DNA of 64,000 nucleotides from Sphingomonas sp. (lineage in GTDB: Bacteria; Pseudomonadota; Alphaproteobacteria; Sphingomonadales; Sphingomonadaceae): positions 1,392,995 to 1,456,994 of the forward strand of contig JAHBZH010000001.1 in NCBI GenBank assembly GCA_019635535.1, given 5' to 3'. The position numbers were made by a program, and so were the translations under genes. The notes under the pieces are model-generated. The model saw only the letters and a list, made by a program, of their open reading frames with translations, did not search any database and had not been told where the DNA came from. Positions 35,662 through 45,926 of this stretch are shown one piece after another; the stretch's first letter is position 1, and each line of letters starts with the position of its first letter.

Positions 35662-36213
35662 ATGGCTATCATGCGATATGTGATCGCGGCCGCGCTCGCG
35701 GCGTCTCCGGCCTTCGCACAAGCTGGCGTCCGCACGCTCGGCAGCAGCGATGCGCGTGGCTGCTACCTGGCGGCGGAGTTGCGAAGAAATGTCGACATGC
35801 GCGATCTCGTCCGCTGCGACGACGCGCTGCGGGTCGGCGGGCTCGATATCCGCGACACCGCGGCCACGCATGTCAATCGCGGCATATTGCGGATGCGGCT
35901 GGGGCACATCGACGCGGCTATCGCCGATTTCGACGCGGCCTCGGCGATCGATCCCGGTCAGCCCGAAGCCTATCTCAACAAGGGCGCGGCGCTGATCGTC
36001 CGCCAACAGCCGGGCGAGGCCGCGCGGCTGTTCACGGTCGCGCTGGAACGCAATACGATGCGTCCCGAACTCGCCCATTACGGTCGGGCCGTCGCGCACG
36101 AGACGCTGGGCGATGCGCGCGCCGCTTATGCGGATTATCGGCGTGCCAGCGAACTGGCGCCGCGTTGGAGAGAACCGAGAGCGGATTTGACGCGCTTCCG
36201 CGTGACGCGCTGA
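35662..36213 (+). CDS. Secreted TPR protein
   Basis: 183 residues with a signal peptide (about 1-19, ending AFAQA) and RBS GAGGGAG 6 bases before ATG 35662. Two canonical TPR units follow (THVNRGILRMRLGHIDAAIADFDAASAIDP, AYLNKGAALIVRQQPGEAARLF) with a third helix pair near the C-terminus. It is probably a periplasmic scaffold. Cys pairs near residues 33 and 53 could form a disulfide. It starts 90 bases after the cupin-like gene on the same strand; whether it belongs to that unit is open. Confidence 0.75.
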   Translation: MAIMRYVIAAALAASPAFAQAGVRTLGSSDARGCYLAAELRRNVDMRDLVRCDDALRVGGLDIRDTAATHVNRGILRMRLGHIDAAIADFDAASAIDPGQPEAYLNKGAALIVRQQPGEAARLFTVALERNTMRPELAHYGRAVAHETLGDARAAYADYRRASELAPRWREPRADLTRFRVTR

Positions 36214-36319
36214 ACGCCGGCGTCTCTCGCGGGAAAAATCCTGCGCAATGCCGGTTTTTTGGCGACCCTTTCCCGCTTCGCCGCGTTAAGGTGGTGAAGC
36301 GAGAAAGGAGATGCGCGTC

Positions 36320-36946
36320 ATGGCTTTCAGGCTGCCCGACCTTCCCTATCCCAAGGACGCGCTCGGCGAGTTCATGTCCGCCGAGACGTTCGATTATCAT
36401 CACGGCAAGCACCACAAGGCCTATGTCGACAAGGTCAATGGCTGGATCGACGAGAAGGATCTGAAGGGCGCCTCGCTCGTCGAGGTAATCGCGCGTGCCA
36501 AGGACAAGGGCGACACGGGCCTGTTCAACAATGCCGCGCAGATCTGGAACCACAGCTTCTTCTGGCAATGCCTCGCGCCCGCCGAGGGACAGCAGCCGGG
36601 GGGCAAGCTGGCCGGTCTGATCGACGAGGCGTTCGGCAGCACCGACGCGCTGCTCGCCAAGCTGAAGGACGAGGCGGTCAGCCATTTCGGCAGCGGCTGG
36701 GCCTGGCTGGTGCTGAACGGCGGCAAGCTGGGGATCACCTCGCTCCACGACGCCGACACGCCGGTCGTCCATGACGGCATGAAGCCGCTGCTCACGCTCG
36801 ATGTGTGGGAGCATGCTTATTATATCGACTATCGCAACGCGCGGCCGGTCTTTGCCGAAAAGGTGCTCGGCAATGTGATCAACTGGGACTTCGTGGCGCG
36901 GAACCTCGACGGCGAAGGTGCCAGCCGGGCCGATCAGGAGCAGTAG
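36320..36946 (+). CDS. sodB: Superoxide dismutase, Fe type
   Basis: 208 residues. Metal ligands are visible as His in DYHHGKHHKAYV, His in AAQIWNHSFFW, Asp and His in LDVWEHAYYIDY. The Gln in NNAAQIWNHSFFW marks the iron-type subfamily. It converts superoxide to hydrogen peroxide and oxygen in the cytosol. ATG 36320 has AAGGAG 9 bases upstream; an earlier in-frame ATG at 36311 abuts that RBS and is less likely. Confidence 0.95.
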   Translation: MAFRLPDLPYPKDALGEFMSAETFDYHHGKHHKAYVDKVNGWIDEKDLKGASLVEVIARAKDKGDTGLFNNAAQIWNHSFFWQCLAPAEGQQPGGKLAGLIDEAFGSTDALLAKLKDEAVSHFGSGWAWLVLNGGKLGITSLHDADTPVVHDGMKPLLTLDVWEHAYYIDYRNARPVFAEKVLGNVINWDFVARNLDGEGASRADQEQ

Positions 36947-36955
36947 AGTTTTTTT

Positions 36956-36979
36956 CCTCCCCACCAAATCGTGGGGAGG
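36956..36979. repeat. CCTCCCCAC/GTGGGGAGG palindrome after sodB
   Basis: Perfect 9-base arms with a 6-base loop, preceded on the plus strand by a T-run. It lies between convergent sodB and the ABC permease gene. The T-run precedes rather than follows the stem on the plus strand, so it is not a textbook terminator. It shares the CCTCCCC core with other palindromes here. Confidence 0.6.
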
Positions 36980-36982
36980 GAA

Positions 36983-37746
<764 letters not shown>

Positions 37747-37750
<4 letters not shown>

Positions 37751-38679
37751 GCGGCGTCCTTCCGGTGTACGAGACTCACGAAGATGTCCTCCAGCGAGCT
37801 TTGCTTCGTGTTGAGATCCTTGAAGCCGATGCCGAGGTCGCTCATCCGGCGGAGCAAGGAGGGCACGCCGGTGCGCTCGGCATTGGCGTCGAACGTGTAG
37901 CGCAGCTCGTGGCCGTCGGCTTCGAGTGTCACCTTCCAGTCGGCGAGCTCGGGCGGGATGGCCCCCATCACCTCGGCCAGATTGAGCGTCAGCTCCTTCT
38001 TGCCGAGCTTCTTCATCAGGGCGGTCTTCTCCTCGACGACGATCAGCTCGCCCTTGTTGATGACGCCCACCCGGTCGGCCATCTCCTCGGCCTCCTCGAT
38101 ATAATGGGTGGTGAGGATGATGGTGACGCCGCTCTCGCGGAGCTGGCGGACCAGCTCCCACATGTCGCGGCGCAGCTCGACATCGACGCCGGCGGTGGGC
38201 TCGTCCAGGAACAGGATTTCAGGCTCGTGGCTGAGCGCCTTGGCGATCATCACGCGGCGCTTCATGCCGCCCGACAGCTCCATGATCTTCGCCCTGCGCT
38301 TGTCCCAGAGCGACAGCTCCTTCAGTACCTTCTCGATATGCGCGGGGTTCGGCGGGCAGCCGAACAGGCCGCGGCTGAAGGTGACGGTCGCCCAGACGCT
38401 CTCGAAGGAATCGGTGTGCAGCTCCTGCGGCACCAGCCCGATCTTGCGCCGCGCGGCGCGATAGCCGGACTGGTGATCGTGGCCGTCCACCGTCACGGTT
38501 CCGGCGCTGGGCGTGACGATGCCACAGACGATCGAGATCATCGTCGTCTTGCCGGCGCCGTTCGGCCCGAGCAGCGCGAAAATCTCGCCCCGGCGGATAT
38601 CGAGGTCGATCGGCTTCAGCGCCTGCAGGCCCGATGCGTAGGTCTTGCTCAGCCCTTTGATCGAGATGACGGAATCCAT
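37747..38679 (-). CDS. ABC transporter ATP-binding protein
   Basis: 310 residues. Walker [10 protein letters not shown] (about 38-46), Q-loop VPQELHTDS, signature LSGGMKRR, Walker [13 protein letters not shown] and switch His in [10 protein letters not shown]. The C-terminal 80 residues are the extra domain typical of ABC-2 exporters. It powers the permease encoded by the overlapping downstream gene. It begins 11 bases after the yciB stop, so it closes the dapF-to-ABC operon. Confidence 0.93.
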
Positions 38680-38690
38680 TGCGTTCAGGC

Positions 38691-39332
38691 TCACTGGCTC
38701 GGGGGGATGGGAGGCTCTTCGGCCGGCGTTTCCAGCGCGAGGCCGTGGCGCAGCAGCATGGGGATGTTGGCGGCGGCGAAGAGGAAGGTGACGGGCAGGA
38801 AGAACCACAGCTTGAAGCCCACCCAGAAATCGGTGGTGGTCGAGCGCCAGACCGCTTCGTTCGCCACCGCCATGACGAGGAAGAAGATCGCCCAGTTGCG
38901 GGTGAGCAGGTGCCAGCCGCGCTCCGACAGGCCGGGATAGGCCGTGCCCAGCACCATCTTGAGCAGGTTGCGGCCGGTCTTCATCCCGAAGATCAGCAGG
39001 GCGGCGACGATCGTGTAATAGATGGTCGGCTTCACCTTGATGAAGGTCTCGTCGTGCAGCCAGATCGTGATGCCGCCGAGCACGACCACCATGACCCCTG
39101 AGAACCAGAGCAAGGGTGAGATGTGGCGGTATTTGAGCTGCGAGACGAGCATCGAGATCATCATCGCGACCATGAATGCGCCGGTCGCGACGAAGATCTT
39201 GAGCGTGTCCGGCACCGGCGCGAAGAAATTGGCCAGGAAGAAGACCAGCAGCGGGCCGAGATCGATCAGCAGGCGCGCGCCGGCCGACGCCTGCGGGTAT
39301 TTAGAGGGTATATCCCTTGGCGCGATGTTCAT
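38691..39332 (-). CDS. yciB: Septation protein A family inner-membrane protein (YciB/IspZ)
   Basis: 213 residues with five or six membrane helices. Family landmarks include [46 protein letters not shown] and the [19 protein letters not shown] stretch. YciB proteins affect envelope integrity and cell length. The ATG at 39332 overlaps the ftsY stop (ATGA), an arrangement typical of alphaproteobacteria. Confidence 0.93.
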   Translation of the reverse strand: MNIAPRDIPSKYPQASAGARLLIDLGPLLVFFLANFFAPVPDTLKIFVATGAFMVAMMISMLVSQLKYRHISPLLWFSGVMVVVLGGITIWLHDETFIKVKPTIYYTIVAALLIFGMKTGRNLLKMVLGTAYPGLSERGWHLLTRNWAIFFLVMAVANEAVWRSTTTDFWVGFKLWFFLPVTFLFAAANIPMLLRHGLALETPAEEPPIPPSQ

Positions 39333-40255
39333 GCACTCACTCCCGCAATGGCCCGGGCCGCCTCGGCCGGATCGAACGGGCGGAAATCGCCCATGCCCTC
39401 GCCGACGCCGATGGCGTGGATCGGCAGGCCGTAGCGGTCCGCCGCCGCGACCATCACGCCGCCGCGCGCCGTGCCGTCCAGCTTGGTGACGACGAGGCCG
39501 GTGACGCCCGCCACCTCGCGGAACGTCTCGATCTGCGAGAGCGCGTTCTGGCCGGTGGTCGCGTCGAGGACGAGCACCACGTCGTGCGGCGCGGCGGGAT
39601 TGAGCCGGCCCAGCACGCGGCGGATCTTGGCGAGTTCGTCCATCAGGTCCTTCTTGTTGTGGAGTCGCCCGGCCGTGTCGACGATCAGCACGTCGATGCC
39701 CTCGGCGGTGGCCTTCTTCACGCCGTCGAACACGATGGCGGAGCTGTCCGAGCCTTCCGGCCCCTTGATGACCGGGACGCCGGCGCGATCGGCCCAGATC
39801 TGGAGCTGCTCGATCGCCGCCGCGCGGAACGTGTCGCCGGCGGCGAGCAGCACGGAATAATCCTGCTCCATGAAGAGATGGGCGAGCTTGGCGATGGTGG
39901 TCGTCTTGCCGGAGCCGTTGACGCCGACGACGAGGATCACCTGCGGGCGCGGGAAGGCGTCGATCTCCAGCGGCTCGGCGACGGGCGCGAGGATCTTCTC
40001 CAGCTCCTCCGCGACCACGGTGCGCACCGCCTGATCGGTGAGGCCGCGCTCGAACTTCTCGGACGTCAGCCGGGCGCGGACCTTGGCGGCGGTGCTGGGG
40101 CCGAGATCGGAGGCGATCAGCGCCTCCTCGATCCCGTCCAGCGTCGCCTCGTCGAGCGCCGCCTTGGTGACAAGGCCGGTCAGGTTGTCGCCGAGCCGCT
40201 CGGAGGTCTTCTGGAAGCCGAGCCGCATCCGATCGAACCAGGAGGTTTCGGTCAT
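39329..40255 (-). CDS. ftsY: Signal recognition particle receptor FtsY
   Basis: 308 residues with the complete NG domains: helical N domain (about 1-95), then G1 GVNGSGKTTTIAKLA, G2 DTFRAAAIEQL, G3 DTAGRLH, G4 TKLDGTARGG and the closing GVGEGMGDFRPF. The long acidic A domain of E. coli FtsY is missing, as is usual in this group. It docks Ffh-ribosome complexes at the inner membrane. It overlaps mtaB and yciB at both ends by 4 bases. Confidence 0.96.
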   Translation of the reverse strand: MTETSWFDRMRLGFQKTSERLGDNLTGLVTKAALDEATLDGIEEALIASDLGPSTAAKVRARLTSEKFERGLTDQAVRTVVAEELEKILAPVAEPLEIDAFPRPQVILVVGVNGSGKTTTIAKLAHLFMEQDYSVLLAAGDTFRAAAIEQLQIWADRAGVPVIKGPEGSDSSAIVFDGVKKATAEGIDVLIVDTAGRLHNKKDLMDELAKIRRVLGRLNPAAPHDVVLVLDATTGQNALSQIETFREVAGVTGLVVTKLDGTARGGVMVAAADRYGLPIHAIGVGEGMGDFRPFDPAEAARAIAGVSA

Positions 40256-41502
40256 GCGGGCGTCCCGATCAGGCTGTCATTCTCGAACGCGGTGATCTCG
40301 ACCTCCAATATCCCTTCGCCCGTCCCCGATAGACGAACCGGCGCGAAATTTTCCGCATGGCCGCGCCCGCCTTTTTCGACGAGCACCCGCTGGCGCGTGC
40401 CGACCAGGCTTTCCAGCCAGCCGCCGCGCCGCCGGGCGCTCGCCCCGCGCAGCCGCCGCGCCCGTTCCTTCGCGATTGCAGGATCGACCTGCGGCATGCG
40501 TGCCGCGGGGGTGCCCTGCTTCGGCGAGAAAGGAAAGACGTGGGCAAAGACGATGTCGCATTCTTCGACCAAGCGCAGCGAATTTTCGTGCATCGCCTCG
40601 GTTTCGGTCGGGAAGCCGGCGATCAGGTCCGCGCCGATCGCGATCTCCGGGCGCACGGCCTTGAGGCGCGCGACCGCCTCGATCGCCTGGGCGCGGCTGT
40701 GGCGGCGCTTCATCCGCTTCAGGATCATGTCGTCGCCGGCCTGGAAGCTCATATGAAGGTGCGGCATGAAGCGCGGCTCATAGGCGGCGATCTCGAACAG
40801 GCGTTCGTCCAGCTCAATGCAGTCCAACGAGGAAAGGCGGAGGCGCGGCAGGTCCGGCACGTGACGCAGGATGCGTTCGACGAGCTGGCCGAGCGTTGGC
40901 GCTCCGGGGAGATCGGGGCCGTAGCTGGTGACGTCCACGCCGGTCAGCACCACTTCGCGATAGCCTTCGCCGACCAGGGCCTTGATCCGATCGACGACGC
41001 GGCCGGCCGGTACGGAGCGACTCGGCCCCCGGCCATAGGGGATGATGCAGAAGGTGCAGCGATGGTCGCAGCCATTCTGCACCTCGACGAAGGCGCGGGT
41101 ATGCTCGGAAAAGCCCGCGATCAGGTGCGGCGCGGTTTCGCGGACGGACATGATGTCGGAAACGCGGATTTCGGTTTCGGCGACCTCCCAACTCCGTTCG
41201 GAGTGGGTGAAGCTGGCCGGATCGAGTTTCTCCCGGTTCCCCAGCACCCGGTCCACCTCCGGCATAGCCGCGAAACTTTCCGGCTCGACCTGGGCGGCGC
41301 AGCCGGTGACGAAGATGCGGGCGTTGGGGCGGGCGCGGCGGGCGCGGCGGATCGCCTGGCGGGCCTGGCGCACCGCTTCGTTGGTGACGGCGCAGCTGTT
41401 GACGATGACGAGATCGTCGGCATCGGCGGCCAGCGCGCGCATCGCCGCGCTTTCGGCGAGGTTGAGACGGCAGCCCATGGTGATCACCTCCGGGCCGCTC
41501 AC
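40252..41502 (-). CDS. mtaB: tRNA t6A37 methylthiotransferase MtaB
   Basis: 416 residues from a GTG at 41502 that overlaps the dapF stop (GTGA). The N-terminal MTTase domain has the cluster cysteines in MGCRLN, VNSCAVT and VTGCAAQ. The radical-SAM CX3CX2C is CDHRCTFC, followed by IPYGRGPSRS. A C-terminal TRAM-like domain ends the protein. It adds a methylthio group to t6A at position 37 of ANN-decoding tRNAs. Confidence 0.93.
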   Translation of the reverse strand: MSGPEVITMGCRLNLAESAAMRALAADADDLVIVNSCAVTNEAVRQARQAIRRARRARPNARIFVTGCAAQVEPESFAAMPEVDRVLGNREKLDPASFTHSERSWEVAETEIRVSDIMSVRETAPHLIAGFSEHTRAFVEVQNGCDHRCTFCIIPYGRGPSRSVPAGRVVDRIKALVGEGYREVVLTGVDVTSYGPDLPGAPTLGQLVERILRHVPDLPRLRLSSLDCIELDERLFEIAAYEPRFMPHLHMSFQAGDDMILKRMKRRHSRAQAIEAVARLKAVRPEIAIGADLIAGFPTETEAMHENSLRLVEECDIVFAHVFPFSPKQGTPAARMPQVDPAIAKERARRLRGASARRRGGWLESLVGTRQRVLVEKGGRGHAENFAPVRLSGTGEGILEVEITAFENDSLIGTPA

Positions 41503-42290
41503 AGATCGGTCTCGCCGCTGAACACATGGGTGGCTGGGCCGCTCATGCGGATCGTTCCGCCCGGAGCCCATTCGACGGTCAGCGCGCCGCCGGGCAGGAG
41601 CACCTCGACCGGGCTCGCCGCGATGCCCCGCCGGATCGCCGCCACCGCGGTCGCGCAGGCGCCGGTGCCGCAGGCCCGGGTAAGGCCCGCGCCGCGCTCC
41701 CAGACCCGCAGGCGGATCGCATCGCCCTCGCGGGAGGCGACATTGACGTTCACCCGGGCGGGAAAGAGCGGGTCATGCTCGACGATCGGGCCGAGCCGCT
41801 CGAGATCGACCGCATCGGCATCGTCGACGAAGAAAACGACATGCGGGTTGCCGACATTGACCGCGAGGGGCGCGTCCAGCTCCTCCCAGGCGACCGGTAG
41901 CTCGGCGGTGTCGAGCGGGTAGGCGAGGGGAATGTCCTCCCAGTCGAAGTGAGGTGCGCCCATGTCGACGCTTGCCCCGGCGCCGTCCAGCCGCCCTTCA
42001 AGCACACCGCCCTTCGTCTCGATCATGACGTCGCGGGCCTCGAGCAGCACCACGCAACGCGTCGCGTTGCCGCAGGATTCCACTTCGCCGCCGTCGGCAT
42101 TCCAGATGCGCATCCGGACGTCCGCGACGTTCGAGGGTTCGAGCACGATAACCTGATCGCAGCCGATGCCGGTGCGCCGGTCGGCGATGGCGCGGGCGCG
42201 GGCCGCATCCATCGCCGCCCCATCGACGCGTGCGTCGATAACGACGAAGTCATTGCCCAGCCCGTGCATCTTGTGGAAACGCAGCGTCAT
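41499..42290 (-). CDS. dapF: Diaminopimelate epimerase
   Basis: 263 residues. The two catalytic cysteines sit in SCGNATR and ACGTGACA; the N-terminus KMHGLGNDFVVID is diagnostic. It interconverts LL- and meso-diaminopimelate for lysine and peptidoglycan synthesis. First gene of the six-gene minus-strand operon; the 100-base gap to the divergent histidine kinase holds the promoters. Confidence 0.96.
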   Translation of the reverse strand: MTLRFHKMHGLGNDFVVIDARVDGAAMDAARARAIADRRTGIGCDQVIVLEPSNVADVRMRIWNADGGEVESCGNATRCVVLLEARDVMIETKGGVLEGRLDGAGASVDMGAPHFDWEDIPLAYPLDTAELPVAWEELDAPLAVNVGNPHVVFFVDDADAVDLERLGPIVEHDPLFPARVNVNVASREGDAIRLRVWERGAGLTRACGTGACATAVAAIRRGIAASPVEVLLPGGALTVEWAPGGTIRMSGPATHVFSGETDL

Positions 42291-42390
42291 CGTGCGGCGA
42301 TCTAGGTGTTGCGTGGGGCCAAGTCCACCTTGGCCGCGAGTTGCGCCCTCCGCTCCGGCACCTTAGGGTCCGGTGCGAGAAGGGGGACGC

Positions 42391-44292
42391 ATGGCAGCGC
42401 GCGCACATCAGATGTCCGATCCGGTCTTGTCGGCGCGCCGCGATCGTTCGGTGATCGTTTTGATAGGCGGCTTCGTGCTGCTGATCGCCGCCGTGTTGGC
42501 GACGGTCTGGCTCGCCGTCGAGCAGCAGCGCTCGGCCGAACTGGTCAAGCACACCCTGCGCGTCGAAAACCAGCTTTCGGGCCTGCTTTCCAAGCTGCAG
42601 GATGCCGAAACGAGCAACCGTGGCTTCCTGCTCACCGGGCGCAGCGAATTCCTGCAGCCTTATGACGATGCCGTGTCCACCATCAATGCGGACTTCGGTC
42701 AGTTGCGCGAAGCGGTCGCGGACAATCCCCGCCAGATCGAGGCGCTCGACCGCTTCGCCATCCATGCCCGCGAGCGGCTGAATTTCCTGCGCCTTTCGAT
42801 CGAAAACTACTGGCGCAGCGTGCCGACCGCTCCCGAGCATTTCTTCCGCGGCAAGGCACTGATGGACGAAGCGCGCGGAGTCGTCGCGGAGATGAAGGCC
42901 GAGGAGGAGCGGCTGTTCGCGCTCCGCAGCGATCGGGCGCGGCAACAGGCGAGGATGGTGACCGGCGCGCTGGCCGCGAGCATCCTGCTTGTCCTCATCC
43001 TCGGTCTCGTGACGGTGCGCAGTCACCGGCGTCGGCTCGCCGAAGCGCTTTCCGCGGGCAACGTGCTCGCCGAGACCAATCGCCTGCTCGTCGCCGAGGC
43101 GGAGAGCCGCGAGGAGGCCGAAGGGCGGCTGCGCCAGATGCAGAAGATCGAAGCGGTCGGCCAGCTCACCGGCGGTATCGCGCATGACTTCAACAACATG
43201 CTGACGCTCGTCATCGGTTCGCTCGATCTGGCCCAGCGGCGCATGGCCGGCGGCGACATCGCCAAGGTCGGCAAGTGCATAGGCAATGCGATGGAAGGCG
43301 CGCAGAATGCGGCGCAACTGACCGCGCGGCTGCTCGCTTTTTCCCGCCAGCAGCCGCTGGCGCCGCAATCGATCGACGCCAACAAGCTGGTCGGCGGCAT
43401 GTCGGAGCTGCTGCGCCGTACTCTGGGCGAGCAGATCGAGGTGGAGACGGTGCTGGCCGGCGGGCTGTGGCGCGCCTTCGTCGATGCCAACCAGCTCGAA
43501 AACGCGATCGTCAATCTGTGCGTGAACGGACGGGACGCGATGCCGGACGGGGGCAAGCTCACCATCGAGACCGCGAACGGCCATCTGGACGACGACTATG
43601 CCGCCGCCCATCCCGGAGTGGAGCCGGGCCAGTATGCGGTGATCTGCGTCACCGACACCGGCACCGGCATGACACCCGACATCGCCGAGCGCGCCTTCGA
43701 CCCTTTCTTCACCACGAAGGGGCCGGGCCAGGGCACCGGGCTGGGCCTCAGTCAGGTGTTCGGCTTCGTCAAGCAATCGCGCGGCCATCTGAAAATCTAT
43801 TCCGAGCCCGGCCATGGCACGACCGTGAAAATCTACATGCCGCGCTTCCTGGGTCAGGAAGAGAGCGGCACGGCGGTCGCGTCGGACGGGGCCGGCGATC
43901 TGCCGCGCGCCCGCGACGGCGAGATCGTGCTGGTCGTCGAGGACGAGGAGCGTGTGCGCCACGTCTCGGTCGATACGCTGCGCGAGCTGGGCTATACGGT
44001 GGTCCAGGCTTCCGACGGGCATCAGGCGCTCGCGGTAATCACTCTCCAGCCGCGCATCGATCTGCTGTTCACCGACGTGGTGATGCCCGACATGAACGGA
44101 CGCCAGCTCGCCGAACGGGCGGTGGCCGAGCGGCCGGGGCTGAAGGTGCTCTATACGACCGGCTATACCCGCAACGCGATCGTCCATAACGGCATGCTCG
44201 ACGCCGGTGTCGCTTTCCTCGCCAAGCCGTTCACGGTGGAGCAGCTGGCGAAGAAGGTGCGGCAGGTGCTGGACGAAGGCGAGGCCGGCTAA
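42391..44292 (+). CDS. Hybrid sensor histidine kinase with CHASE3 and receiver domains
   Basis: 633 residues. Two membrane helices (about 20-42 and 190-210) bracket a periplasmic helical CHASE3 domain containing QDAETSNRGFLLTG. A short coiled coil leads to HisKA with phospho-His in GGIAHDFNNML. HATPase_c follows, with N box ENAIVNLCVNGRDAMPDGG, DTGTGM and GQGTGLGLSQVFGFVKQS. The receiver domain (about 515-630) has phospho-Asp in FTDVVMPDMNG and Lys in LAKPF. No cognate regulator is adjacent, so the input and output are unknown. RBS AAGGGGG is 5 bases before the ATG. Confidence 0.92.
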   Translation: MAARAHQMSDPVLSARRDRSVIVLIGGFVLLIAAVLATVWLAVEQQRSAELVKHTLRVENQLSGLLSKLQDAETSNRGFLLTGRSEFLQPYDDAVSTINADFGQLREAVADNPRQIEALDRFAIHARERLNFLRLSIENYWRSVPTAPEHFFRGKALMDEARGVVAEMKAEEERLFALRSDRARQQARMVTGALAASILLVLILGLVTVRSHRRRLAEALSAGNVLAETNRLLVAEAESREEAEGRLRQMQKIEAVGQLTGGIAHDFNNMLTLVIGSLDLAQRRMAGGDIAKVGKCIGNAMEGAQNAAQLTARLLAFSRQQPLAPQSIDANKLVGGMSELLRRTLGEQIEVETVLAGGLWRAFVDANQLENAIVNLCVNGRDAMPDGGKLTIETANGHLDDDYAAAHPGVEPGQYAVICVTDTGTGMTPDIAERAFDPFFTTKGPGQGTGLGLSQVFGFVKQSRGHLKIYSEPGHGTTVKIYMPRFLGQEESGTAVASDGAGDLPRARDGEIVLVVEDEERVRHVSVDTLRELGYTVVQASDGHQALAVITLQPRIDLLFTDVVMPDMNGRQLAERAVAERPGLKVLYTTGYTRNAIVHNGMLDAGVAFLAKPFTVEQLAKKVRQVLDEGEAG

Positions 44293-44373
44293 GCCAAACT
44301 TGCGTTCCGGAGCCTTTCCCGGTACAGGCCGCGCATCCCGATTGGGGTAAGCATCAAAGCGCCACGCGCGCAC

Positions 44374-44408
44374 GCTGGCCGGTGAGATTCACCCGCCGGC
44401 GTTTTTCG
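44374..44408 (+). terminator. Probable terminator between histidine kinase and ffh
   Basis: An imperfect stem (GGCCGGTGA / TCACCCGCC, one mismatch) is followed by GGCGTTTTT in the 147-base gap before ffh. Nothing resembling an SRP RNA was recognised in this gap. Confidence 0.5.
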
Positions 44409-44439
44409 CGTTTGGCGCCGGAATTCGAGGAGCGCACGC

Positions 44440-45900
44440 ATGTTCGAAAGCCTGGGAGATCGCCTGTCCGGCGTGTTCGACCGGCTGCGCGGCCGCGGCG
44501 CGCTCAACGAGGAGGATGTCCGCGGCGCGATGCGCGAGGTGCGGATCGCCCTGCTCGAGGCCGATGTCGCGTTGCCCGTCGTCCGCGAATTCGTCGATCG
44601 CGCCACCGAGCAGGCGGTTGGCCAGCAGGTGCTGCGCTCGGTCACGCCGGGCCAGCAGGTCGTCAAGATCGTCCATGACGCTTTGGTCGAGATGCTGGGC
44701 AGCGAGGAGGAGGGCCTGAACCTCGCCGTCGCGCCGCCGGCCGTGGTGATGATGGTCGGCCTGCAGGGCTCGGGCAAGACGACCAGCACCGCCAAGATCG
44801 CCAAGCGCCTGACCGAGAAGGACCGCAAGAAGGTCCTGATGGCCTCGCTCGACGTCAATCGCCCGGCGGCGCAGGAGCAGCTCGCCGTGCTCGGCCGGCA
44901 GACCGAGATCGCCACCCTGCCGATCGTCGCGGGCCAGCCGCCGGTCGAGATCGCCCGGCGCGCGCTCAACGCGGCGAAGCTGCAGGGCTATGACGTGCTG
45001 ATGCTCGACACGGCGGGCCGTCTCCATGTCGATCAGGCGCTGATGGACGAGATGAAGGCGGTCGCCGAAGTCTCGCAGCCGCAGGAGGTCCTGCTCGTCG
45101 CCGACGCCATGACCGGCCAGGACGCGGTCAATGTCGCCAAGAGCTTCTCCGACCAGATCGATTTGAGCGGCGTCGTCCTCACCCGGATGGACGGCGATGC
45201 GCGCGGCGGCGCGGCGCTGTCGATGCGCGCCGTCACCGGCAAGCCGATCAAATATGCCGGCGTCGGTGAGGGCATCGACAAGATCGAGGCCTTCCATCCG
45301 GAGCGGGTGGCGGGCCGCATCCTCGGCATGGGCGACGTCGTCAGCCTCGTCGAGCGGGCGCAGGAGACGATCCAGGTCGAGGAGGCCGAGGCGCTCGCCA
45401 AGAAGATGGCGAAGGGCCAGTTCGACCTCAACGACCTGCGCGCCCAGCTTCAGCAGATGCAGCGCATGGGCGGCCTCGGCGCGCTCGCCTCGATGATGCC
45501 CGGCATGGGCAAGATCAAGAACCAGATGAACGCGAGCGGCGTGCTGGAAGGCAATGTGCTCGGCCGGCTCGACGCGATCATCAGCTCGATGACGCCCAAG
45601 GAGCGGGCCAAGCCGGACCTGATGAACGCCAAGCGCAAGATTCGCGTCGCCAAGGGCTCGGGCACGACGGTCCAGGAAGTGAACCGGCTGCTCAAGATGC
45701 ACCAGGAAATGTCCACCGCGATGAAGAAGATCAGGAAGATGGGCGGGCTGGGCAAGCTCGGCGCGCTCTTCGGCGGTGGCGGCGGGCTCGGTGGTCTGGG
45801 TGGCCCCGGCGGGCCGGCACTGCCGCCCGGCGGCTTTCCCGGTCTTCCCGGCGGCCAGGGCGGTGCCCCTTTCAATCTTCCGAACAAGTTCAAGAAATAA
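44440..45900 (+). CDS. ffh: Signal recognition particle protein Ffh
   Basis: 486 residues. N domain (1-90), G domain with G1 GLQGSGKTTSTAKIA, DVNRPAAQEQL, DTAGRLH, TRMDGDARGG and GVGEGIDKIEAF. The methionine-rich M domain (about 300-430) includes the SRP-RNA-binding SSMTPKERAKPDLMNAKRKIRVAKGSG segment. It ends in a Gly/Pro-rich tail. It binds signal sequences at the ribosome and delivers them to FtsY. RBS GAGGAG is 8 bases before the ATG. It heads the plus-strand run into rpsP. Confidence 0.97.
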   Translation: MFESLGDRLSGVFDRLRGRGALNEEDVRGAMREVRIALLEADVALPVVREFVDRATEQAVGQQVLRSVTPGQQVVKIVHDALVEMLGSEEEGLNLAVAPPAVVMMVGLQGSGKTTSTAKIAKRLTEKDRKKVLMASLDVNRPAAQEQLAVLGRQTEIATLPIVAGQPPVEIARRALNAAKLQGYDVLMLDTAGRLHVDQALMDEMKAVAEVSQPQEVLLVADAMTGQDAVNVAKSFSDQIDLSGVVLTRMDGDARGGAALSMRAVTGKPIKYAGVGEGIDKIEAFHPERVAGRILGMGDVVSLVERAQETIQVEEAEALAKKMAKGQFDLNDLRAQLQQMQRMGGLGALASMMPGMGKIKNQMNASGVLEGNVLGRLDAIISSMTPKERAKPDLMNAKRKIRVAKGSGTTVQEVNRLLKMHQEMSTAMKKIRKMGGLGKLGALFGGGGGLGGLGGPGGPALPPGGFPGLPGGQGGAPFNLPNKFKK

Positions 45901-45926
45901 ACGTAACACTCAGAAAGGAATAATAA

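Noticed and set aside
44293..44439. Possible SRP RNA gene just upstream of ffh
   Set aside because: I could not find the conserved SRP RNA domain IV tetraloop region; only a terminator-like stem is present.
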